A DNA stretch of 38,441 nucleotides, taken from the NCBI RefSeq assembly GCF_002078235.1, contig NZ_MSGP01000023.1:1-38441 (forward strand), written 5' to 3'. Numbering within the stretch: the stretch's first letter is position 1; every line of letters begins with the position of its first letter. Position numbers and translations under genes: made by a program. The DNA comes from Streptomyces viridosporus. GTDB taxonomy: Bacteria > Actinomycetota > Actinomycetes > Streptomycetales > Streptomycetaceae. Of this stretch, positions 33,109 to 38,441 are shown in pieces. The notes under the pieces were generated by a model that had not been told where the DNA came from, made no database searches, and saw only the letters and a list, made by a program, of their open reading frames with translations.

Positions 33109-34173
33109 ATGATCATTCCGCCTGCCCAGATACTGGGACTTCACCGCGGCCTCGACTCCACCTCACGCACCAACCGGACCGGACGCTTCCTGTCCGGCTG
33201 GCAGACGACGCACCCCTTCTCGGGCCACTACCTCAACGGAACGGAGAGCCTGCCCCAGGGGCTCTCCACGCTGGAGAACTACAGCTTCCTCTCCGACTCG
33301 GCCGCGCTCACCGACTCGATCACGGCGTTCCACACCGCGACCGACGGCGTGACCTACCCGGGTGACGGCGTGTACGTGTCCAGTGGATCGAGCCCCCTGC
33401 TCCTCGGCTTCTTCCTCGCCCTGCGCGAGATGGGCGTCGAGGAGGTCTGCTACGTGCCTCCGGTCTACTACACCTGTTACTACTTCTGCGGCGCACTGGG
33501 CATACCGATGCATCGCATCGGCGACGGCCTGCTGCACGGCGAGCACACCGAACTCGAGCTTCCGGAACGGCGCTCGGCGCTCATCCTGTGCGATCCGATC
33601 TGGGTGTTCGGCACCACGGTGCACCCGCGACAGATCGAGCGGATCGCCGAGTGGCAGCGCCGCACCGGGTCGTTCGTCCTGGTCGACGGCACGTTCCAGT
33701 ACGCGCGCTGGGACCGCTCCTCGCGGGCCGAGCCCACCGCGCGGCTGGAGCAGGACCTGACCTTCCGCATCGTCTGCCCGACCAAGAGCCTGGCCGTGCA
33801 CGGCACCCGGTTCGCCTATCTCCTCCTGCCCCCGGAGTTCCGCGAGTCGATCCGCTACGCGTGCGCCAACACCACCGGCGCCACCGGTGCGGCGAACGAG
33901 CACTTCGCCCTGCGGATCATGGAGGTGATGCGCTCCGAGGGGTCCAACGACGCGTTGGTGGAGCACATCCAGCGGGAGCGGGAGCGGCTGCTGGCGACCG
34001 GGGTGATCCGCTCGGAGGCCGCGCTCCCGGAAGCCGGTTACTACACCTTCGCGGTCCTGGACCAGGCGGCGATGAAGGACGCGATCGTCATGGACCAGCG
34101 CTTCTTCGGCATCGAGGGCTTCGCCGACCACGTCCGGGTGAACCTCCTCTACCCCGGCTGGACACAGCCGTAG
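33109..34173 (+). CDS. PLP-dependent aminotransferase-like enzyme, fold type I
   Basis: 354 residues from ATG behind GGGGGGA. Fold type I marks: the phosphate/ring-binding loop YVSSGSSPLLLGFFLALREMG, an aromatic stacking region VPPVYYTCYYFCGALG, the Asp that holds the pyridine nitrogen in ALILCDPIWVFGTTVHP or LVDGTFQYARW, and the Schiff-base Lys in VCPTKSLAVHGTRFAYLLLP. The C-terminal small domain ends with VRVNLLYPGW, with the usual substrate-binding Arg. It would transfer or remove amino groups from a small amino acid. It is the third gene of a unit with the TIR protein and the dehydrogenase. It is a diverged member and not a named aminotransferase that I can recognise. Confidence 0.82.
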   Translation: MIIPPAQILGLHRGLDSTSRTNRTGRFLSGWQTTHPFSGHYLNGTESLPQGLSTLENYSFLSDSAALTDSITAFHTATDGVTYPGDGVYVSSGSSPLLLGFFLALREMGVEEVCYVPPVYYTCYYFCGALGIPMHRIGDGLLHGEHTELELPERRSALILCDPIWVFGTTVHPRQIERIAEWQRRTGSFVLVDGTFQYARWDRSSRAEPTARLEQDLTFRIVCPTKSLAVHGTRFAYLLLPPEFRESIRYACANTTGATGAANEHFALRIMEVMRSEGSNDALVEHIQRERERLLATGVIRSEAALPEAGYYTFAVLDQAAMKDAIVMDQRFFGIEGFADHVRVNLLYPGWTQP

Positions 34174-34192
34174 GTCCGGGCCGCCGGACGGG

Positions 34193-34219
34193 CCCGGGTC
34201 CGGCCGAGGCCGGCCCGGG
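34193..34219. terminator. Bidirectional terminator hairpin
   Basis: CCCGGG, a bulged T, and CCGGCC on the left pair with GGCCGG and CCCGGG on the right, around a tight GA turn. It lies 20 bases past the aminotransferase stop and 67 bases past the convergent SLATT gene's stop. Confidence 0.65.
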
Positions 34220-34285
34220 GGCCCTCCTGCCCGAGGGTCTCTCCCGCCCGGGGCCCGAGGTGCCGCGCGGGGTGTCTCCCGGGGC

Positions 34286-35194
34286 TCAGGCGGTCCGCGA
34301 CGCCTGCCACATCGTGTGCTCGCGGCTGATGGCGTCCTCCGCGTCCTTGACCGCGTCGCCCCAGGACTCCTCGGAGTGCGGCGCGGCCAACCGGACCCGC
34401 ACCACGGCGAGTTCCTGGGCGGTCACCGTGTAGGCACGGCTCAGGGTGGAGTGCTGGCGGGTCTCCAGCCAGGCCGCGGCGGCGGCGACCACGGTCGCGG
34501 CCAGACCCGCGAGATCGACCTCCAGCACCTCCGTCGCCCGCAGGGTGGCGAACAGCAGCCCGACCGCCTCGCCGGACAGCATCACGACCCGCCAGAGCAC
34601 GGCGCGGCGCCGGTGGTAGTGCGCCTTGGCCAGGTACCACGCGTGCTGGCCCTCGAGCCGCCCCCGCACGTACGCGCGCTGCCGCGCGTCAAGGGGGGCG
34701 GACCGCAGCGCCCGCATGCGCTCACCCACCTGGACGCCCCCGTCCGGGAGCAGTCCCGCCTCCGGGCGGGCGGTCGTGAGCAGCTCCTCCAGCCGGGAGG
34801 AGAGAAGCTCGTCGGCCCGTCCGTCGGCGTCCGTCCCGGCGCCGATCCGGAACGGCGCGCCCCCGACCGCGTACTTCCACGCCAGGGTCTTCGCGGACTC
34901 GGCCAGGGCTCGCCCGTCGTACCAGACGCGTTCCGGACCGGTCTGGATCAGGACGACCTCGGTGATGATGCTCGCGCACAGGGCGACGGCGGCCAGCAGG
35001 GCGGCCCAGTCGATCCGAACGTCGCCGAAGTGGACGGACGTCAACGAGCCCAGGGCCGCGACCAGCACCAGCGCGAGCCGGAGGCGGGTGCCTGCGAGGT
35101 AGTGGCGCTGTCCGGCCAGCGATCCCCGGTCGGCCGCCTGGAACAGGCTCGGCAGATCCTCCTCGCGCAAGCCTGCGTCCGCATGATCGGACAC
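34286..35194 (-). CDS. SLATT-type membrane protein (DUF4231-like)
   Basis: 302 residues from GTG at 35194 with a G-rich Shine-Dalgarno. A longer in-frame ORF upstream runs into rnpB and is spurious. Two paired-helix modules are visible: about residues 40-90 (LRLALVLVAALGSLTSVHF, WAALLAAVALCASIITEVVLI) and about 205-260 (VVMLSGEAVGLLFATLRATEV, LAGLAATVVAAAAAWLETR). The sequence after the first pair, VWYDGRALAESAKTLAWKYAVGGAPF, is typical of SLATT domains, with a basic RARGKLE-like linker (RQRAYVRGRLEGQHAWYLAKAHYHRRRA) before the second. SLATT proteins are predicted pore-forming effectors in nucleotide-dependent conflict systems. It converges on the TIR gene unit. Whether it acts with that unit is inference; no cyclase or SLOG gene is adjacent. 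Confidence 0.83.
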   Translation of the reverse strand: MSDHADAGLREEDLPSLFQAADRGSLAGQRHYLAGTRLRLALVLVAALGSLTSVHFGDVRIDWAALLAAVALCASIITEVVLIQTGPERVWYDGRALAESAKTLAWKYAVGGAPFRIGAGTDADGRADELLSSRLEELLTTARPEAGLLPDGGVQVGERMRALRSAPLDARQRAYVRGRLEGQHAWYLAKAHYHRRRAVLWRVVMLSGEAVGLLFATLRATEVLEVDLAGLAATVVAAAAAWLETRQHSTLSRAYTVTAQELAVVRVRLAAPHSEESWGDAVKDAEDAISREHTMWQASRTA

Positions 35195-35359
35195 GTCCCG
35201 CCCCCTCCCCCGTCGCCACGCACCGACGCTCCGTCCGTCAACAGCGTGGTCGGCGAAGGCCCTGCTGTCCAGCGGGAGTTGATCCGGAAAGGCCGCGGGC
35301 CGACGCGGGGTCCCGGGAGCGACGTCACCGCTCGGGGTGCGGTCCCCGCCCACGGCGGG

Positions 35360-35769
35360 GGCAGACGAGTCGGGCTGTACGCCGGGTTCTGTTCCCCGGG
35401 GTCCTCGCGGGCCCCGGGGCGACGGCCATCCATCTAGGACCGGTGTCGCCACCGGCCTCGTGCGGTCTACCCGCGGACTCGGGCGGGCAGCCCTCGAACG
35501 TCCGCGCAGAGCGCTTTTCACGGCGCTCCTCTTGACCTTGCTCCGGGTGGGGTTTACCTAGCCGCCTGAGTCACCTCAGGCGCTGGTGGTCTCTTACACC
35601 ACCGTTTCACCCTTACCGGGGACCGAGGTCCCCGGCGGTCTGCTTTCTGTGGCACTGTCCCGCGGGTCACCCCGGGTGGCCGTTAGCCACCACCCTGCCC
35701 TGTGGAGCCCGGACGTTCCTCGGGAAGCCCCTGGGGGCTCCACGCGGCCGTCCGCCCGGCTCGTCTGCC
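35360..35769 (-). ncRNA. rnpB: RNase P RNA
   Basis: Catalytic RNA that trims the 5' ends of precursor tRNAs. Ends are set by stem P1: GGCAGACGAG near 35769 pairs with CTCGTCTGCC near 35360. The leftward reading shows the bacterial type A core: GGGGCTTCCCGAGGAACGTC and CGGGCTCCACAGGGCAGGGTG near the 5' end, the GACCGCC region, ACAGAAAGCAGACC, AGGTAAGGGTGAAACGGTGG and, near the 3' end, the GGCGTACAGCCCGACTC segment. The length is normal for Streptomyces. TAGCAT about ten bases upstream of the 5' end is a probable -10. The exact ends are estimated from P1 pairing. Confidence 0.95.
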
Positions 35770-36076
35770 GTGCCGACCATGCTACCCGGCGTGGGAGCCG
35801 CCTCCGCTGCGCGGCCGTGGCGGGACCGGACCCGTCAGGATCGAGGACCGGGCCCGTCAGGGTCGGAGGGGGCTCCGGGGTCCGGGGCGAGAGAGCGCCC
35901 GCCGGCAGGGCGTCCGCCCGCGGGAGCGGCCCGCGGGCCGTGGCAGTCGTCTCACGCCCCTCCTCCGGCCGCTCGCCGGACCGGGGCGTCGGCCGACCAC
36001 CTGTCCGTGGGACCGGGAGCCGTTCCCCGATCGCGGCGCAGGACCGCGGGCCCCGTCGGACGCCACGGCTGTCCGC
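35770..36076. other. Intergenic region between rnpB and the MerR gene
   Basis: About 300 bases. The first 30 hold the rnpB promoter, with TAGCAT as -10. Two similar segments (GGATCGAGGACCGGGCCCGT and GTCAGGGTCGG) and GC-rich stems lie beyond. No gene or other recognisable signal is seen. Confidence 0.5.
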
Positions 36077-36107
36077 TTGACCCTGCCGCGACGTCAACGT
36101 CTCTACT
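36077..36107 (+). promoter_or_regulatory. MerR-type promoter with a 19-base spacer; leaderless start likely
   Basis: TTGACC (36077-36082) and TCTACT (36102-36107) are separated by 19 bases, the stretched spacing typical of MerR-controlled promoters. The spacer holds the partner half-site of a TTGAC...GTCAA inverted repeat. The -10 ends 6 bases before the ATG at 36114, so the transcript probably starts at or near the A of ATG. Confidence 0.7.
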
Positions 36108-36113
36108 GATCCC

Positions 36114-36869
36114 ATGCGGATCGGAGAACTCGCCGCCGCCGTCGGCGTCACCACGCGGACCGTGCGGCACTACCACCATCTGGGGCTGCTGCCGGAGCCG
36201 GAGCGGCGGGCCAACGGCTATCGGGACTACACCCTGCGGCACGCCGTCGTGCTGGCGCGGATCAGGCGGCTGACCGAGCTGGGGCTGGGGCTCGCCGAGG
36301 TGCGGGACGTCCTCGCGGACGACGCCGGGAAGGACCTCGTCGAGGTGCTGACGGAGCTGGACGAGGACCTGGCGCGGCAGGAGGCGGCGCTGCGGGACCG
36401 CCGGGAGCGGCTGCGGGCGCTGCTGGAGTCGGAGGGCGGGGCGGTCCCCGAGGGGCCGGTCTCGCCGGAGCTGGCCGCGCTGTTCCAGGACATGGGGCAC
36501 ATGACGGACTCCCCCACGGCCGCCAAGGACCGGGAGGTGCTCGCGCTCATCGAGACGGCGATGCCGCCGGAGGAACGGGAGCGGATGATGGGCCTGCTCG
36601 GCGGGGTCGTGGGCGCGCCGGGCGGGGTGGAGCGGGCGCTCTCCCTGTACGGCCTGCTCGACGCGCTCGCCGACGCCGCACCGGACGACCCGCGCGTGGA
36701 CGAGGCCGCCCGCGCGCTCGCCGCGTGCGTACCCGCCGAGCTGATCCCGGAGGGGACGTGGATCGACCAGGGGCACAGCTTCCTGCGCGCGCTCTACGCC
36801 GACTTCGCCCCGGCCCAGGCGGAGGCGGTCCGCCGGGCGCTGCGGATCGCCGCGGAGGGACGGTCGTGA
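36114..36869 (+). CDS. MerR-family transcriptional regulator
   Basis: 251 residues from ATG at 36114. The N-terminal winged helix is standard: MRIGELAAAVGVTTRTVRHYHHLGLLPEPERRANGYRDYTLRHAVVLARIRRLTELGLGLAEVRDVLAD (1-70), then a coiled-coil dimerisation helix (LTELDEDLARQEAALRDRRERLRALLES). The C-terminal 150 residues are a helical effector domain of the type seen in many Streptomyces MerR proteins (MPPEERERMMGLLGGVV, YGLLDALADAAPDDPRVDEAARALAACVP). It has no Cys motif for metals, so an organic ligand is more likely. It overlaps the next gene by 4 bases (GTGA), which is its probable partner or target. Confidence 0.93.
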   Translation: MRIGELAAAVGVTTRTVRHYHHLGLLPEPERRANGYRDYTLRHAVVLARIRRLTELGLGLAEVRDVLADDAGKDLVEVLTELDEDLARQEAALRDRRERLRALLESEGGAVPEGPVSPELAALFQDMGHMTDSPTAAKDREVLALIETAMPPEERERMMGLLGGVVGAPGGVERALSLYGLLDALADAAPDDPRVDEAARALAACVPAELIPEGTWIDQGHSFLRALYADFAPAQAEAVRRALRIAAEGRS

Positions 36870-36895
36870 GAGGGGCGGTCGTGAGAGGGGCGGTC
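36866..36895 (+). repeat. 15-base tandem repeat at the translation start
   Basis: GTGAGAGGGGCGGTC occurs twice in direct succession and is followed by GTGAAGG. Each unit starts with GTG and carries a GAGGGG purine block suited to the next start, so three candidate starts are stacked in frame (VRGAV-VRGAV-VKG). Confidence 0.9.
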
Positions 36896-37513
36896 GTGAA
36901 GGGCCCGCGGATCGCCCGGGTCATCGCCCGGCACGAGCTGCGGCTGCTGGTGAGCCTGGTGCTGTGGGGGGCGCGGCGCACCCACGGGGTCCGCGGCGGG
37001 AGGGCGTTCGGGTACGCGCAGGGGCAGGCGGCCGTGATGTTCGGGCTCGCGTTCGTGTGCGTGGTCGAGACGGTGGTGATGTCCGTGCTGCTGAGGGACT
37101 GGCCGACCGTGCACGCGGTGGTGCTCCTGCTGGACGTGTACACGGTCGTCATCGTCGTCGCCCTGCACGCCGCCTCCGTCGTACGCCCCCACGTGCTGGA
37201 CGCCCGCGCGCTGCGGATCCGCCGGGCGACCCACGTCGACCTGCGGATACCGCGGGAGCGGATCGCCTCCGTCCGGCGGGAGACGCGCATGACCCACGAG
37301 AAGGCCGACGGCGAGCTGCACGTCGACGTCGGCTCCCGGACGAGCATCACCGTCCACCTCACCGAGCCGGTCACCCACGTCACCTTCTTCGGCCGCCGCC
37401 GTGAGGTCCGCGTGGTCCGCTTCCACGCCGACGACCCCGACGGGCTGGTCCGGGCCCTGACCACCGGGGAGCAGGCCGGCGGGCGGCCCGGGGGGCACAC
37501 CGCGCAGGCGTAG
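36866..37513 (+). CDS. Small membrane protein with a PH-like C-terminal domain, coupled to the MerR gene
   Basis: 215 residues if it starts at the GTG of the GTGA overlap (36866). Two further in-frame GTGs occur at 36881 and 36896 because of a 15-base repeat. Two membrane helices lie at about 65-83 (MFGLAFVCVVETVVMSVLL) and 92-110 (VVLLLDVYTVVIVVALHAA). After them is a soluble, beta-rich domain (VLDARALRIRRATHVDLRIPRERIASVRRE, then TSITVHLTEPVTHVTFFGRRREVRVVRFHADDPDGLVRAL), which looks like a PH-type fold used in several small actinobacterial membrane proteins. Function unknown; coupled translation suggests joint control with the MerR protein. Confidence 0.8.
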   Translation: MRGAVVRGAVVKGPRIARVIARHELRLLVSLVLWGARRTHGVRGGRAFGYAQGQAAVMFGLAFVCVVETVVMSVLLRDWPTVHAVVLLLDVYTVVIVVALHAASVVRPHVLDARALRIRRATHVDLRIPRERIASVRRETRMTHEKADGELHVDVGSRTSITVHLTEPVTHVTFFGRRREVRVVRFHADDPDGLVRALTTGEQAGGRPGGHTAQA

Positions 37514-37561
37514 GGCGCGGGCGTCGTACTCTGGCGGCCGGGTTCCACCGAAGGAGTACGT

Positions 37562-38344
37562 GTGCTTGTCCTGCTGCCGCCGTCCGAAGGCAAGGCCGCT
37601 TCCGGCCGCGGTGCCGCGCTGGAGCTCGGGTCGCTGTCGCTGCCCGGGCTGACGGCCGCCCGGGAGGCCGTCCTCACCGAGCTGGTGGACCTGTGCGCCG
37701 GCGACGAGGACAAGGCGCGCGAGGTGCTCGGGCTGAGCGAGGGGCTGCGGGGCGAGGTCGCGAAGAACGCGGAGCTGCGGACGGCCGGCGCGCGGCCCGC
37801 CGGGGAGATCTACACCGGGGTGCTGTACGACGCCCTGGACCTGGCCTCCCTCGACGCGGCGGCGAAGGAGCGGGCCGCGGCCTCCCTGCTGGTCTTCTCC
37901 GGGTTGTGGGGGGCGGTCCGGGTCACCGACCGGATCCCCTCCTACCGCTGCTCGATGGGGGTGAAGCTGCCCGGGCTCGGCGCGCTGGGCGCGCACTGGC
38001 GTGCGGCGACGGCCTCCGTGCTGCCCGAGGCGGCCGGGAGCGGGCTGGTGCTGGACCTGCGGTCGGCGGCGTACGCGGCGGCCTGGAAGCCGAAGGGCGA
38101 GACGGCCGCGCGGACGGCGACGGTGCGGGTGCTGTACGCGCCGACCCGGAAGGTGGTCAGCCACTTCAACAAGGCGACCAAGGGGCGGATCGTCCGGAGT
38201 CTGCTGACCGCCGGGGCCGCTCCGGCGGATCCCGCCGAGCTGGTGGAGGCGCTGCGGGACCTCGGGTACGAGGTGGAGGCGGCGGCGCCGGCCAGGGCGG
38301 GGACGGCCTGGACGCTGGACGTGCTGGTGACCGAGGTGCACTGA
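37562..38344 (+). CDS. yaaA: Peroxide stress protein YaaA family (DUF328)
   Basis: 260 residues from GTG at 37562 behind AAGGAG. The YaaA signature opening MLVLLPPSEGKA is present, as are PAGEIYTGVLYDALDL, LLVFSGLWGAVRVTDRIPSYRCSMGVKLPG, VLDLRSAAYAAAWKP, and the C-terminal SHFNKATKGRIVRSLL. YaaA in E. coli limits intracellular iron during peroxide stress and binds DNA; a basic Lys/Arg patch near HFNKATKGRIVR fits that. The length matches the family. It stands alone and is followed by a gap of about 75 bases before another gene start. Confidence 0.93.
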   Translation: MLVLLPPSEGKAASGRGAALELGSLSLPGLTAAREAVLTELVDLCAGDEDKAREVLGLSEGLRGEVAKNAELRTAGARPAGEIYTGVLYDALDLASLDAAAKERAAASLLVFSGLWGAVRVTDRIPSYRCSMGVKLPGLGALGAHWRAATASVLPEAAGSGLVLDLRSAAYAAAWKPKGETAARTATVRVLYAPTRKVVSHFNKATKGRIVRSLLTAGAAPADPAELVEALRDLGYEVEAAAPARAGTAWTLDVLVTEVH

Positions 38345-38359
38345 CACCCACCGCCCTCT

Positions 38360-38378
38360 CGTTGCAGTGTGCGCAACG
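38360..38378. promoter_or_regulatory. Inverted repeat, probable operator
   Basis: CGTTGC and GCAACG form a perfect 6-bp inverted repeat with a 7-base spacer (AGTGTGC). It lies 41 bases upstream of an ATG at 38419. The TTGC...GCAA pattern resembles TetR/MarR-type operators in Streptomyces. The regulator is outside the window. Confidence 0.5.
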
Positions 38379-38418
38379 ACCTTTGCGGAGAGCGCTTCGG
38401 TGCGGGCAGGATGCCGCC

Positions 38419-38441
38419 ATGAGCTCTCCCCTGCCCTCCCC
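38419..38441 (+). CDS. Start of a gene running off the window
   Basis: ATG at 38419 opens MSSPLPS before the edge. Purine-rich GGGCAGG upstream is a fair ribosome site, and an operator-like inverted repeat precedes it. Product unknown. Confidence 0.4.

Noticed and set aside
35195..35521. N-terminal extension of the SLATT gene to give 411 residues
   Set aside because: The extension runs through the 3' part of RNase P RNA and has arbitrary Arg/Pro composition; the GTG at 35194 fits the protein.

Overview
The window looks like chromosomal DNA of a Streptomyces or a very close relative. It is very GC-rich with strong third-position G/C bias, has many GTG starts and some TTG starts, carries DasR-type and CebR-type operator sequences, uses TTA codons only rarely (two noted), and holds an actinobacterial RNase P RNA.

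Layout. 1-5.2 kb: an iron-regulated haem uptake locus. Two HtaA-domain surface proteins run leftward and a lipoprotein/permease/ATPase haem ABC transporter (hmuTUV-like) runs rightward, with an IdeR/DmdR-type iron box between them. 5.4-9.4 kb: a lipoprotein, a prim-pol-like protein, a glycerophosphodiesterase, and a TetR regulator divergent from a small protein with twin operators. 9.4-16.7 kb: a leftward MFS exporter, serine hydrolase and Rsm22 operon; a Gfo/Idh oxidoreductase behind a CebR-like box; an aldo/keto reductase broken by a small palindromic element; then NTF2-like, DoxX and MazG-like genes. 16.9-17.8 kb: a chitin/cellulose-active LPMO with a CBM5/12 module and two DasR (dre) sites.

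17.9-24.8 kb looks accessory. It holds a four-helix membrane protein and a lasso peptide cluster in order A-B-C. The A gene is a 38-residue precursor with predicted core GYSGAYYDGHGYQY, B is an apparently fused RRE/leader peptidase with a TTA codon, and C is the cyclase. Next comes a rifampicin monooxygenase (rox) with a rifamycin-associated element. A non-coding stretch follows, with a terminator-like hairpin, a long pyrimidine tract and, most unusually, two consecutive circularly permuted tRNA-like structures at 24462-24569 and 24595-24739.

24.8-38.4 kb: a conserved hypothetical protein; an Hrd-type sigma factor coupled to a leader ORF; and a possible defence/biosynthesis island. The island has a 2OG-Fe dioxygenase, a 1268-residue NB-ARC/WD40/TIR protein with a TTA codon, a degenerate D-2-hydroxyacid dehydrogenase translationally coupled to it, a PLP aminotransferase-like enzyme, and a SLATT-type membrane protein converging on them. 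Then come rnpB, a MerR regulator with its membrane-protein partner, yaaA, and the first codons of another gene.

The strongest candidates for something undescribed are the paired permuted tRNA-like RNAs, the lasso precursor with an atypical leader, and the NLR/TIR gene coupled to amino/hydroxy-acid enzymes. All calls come from reading the sequence; no database search was run.
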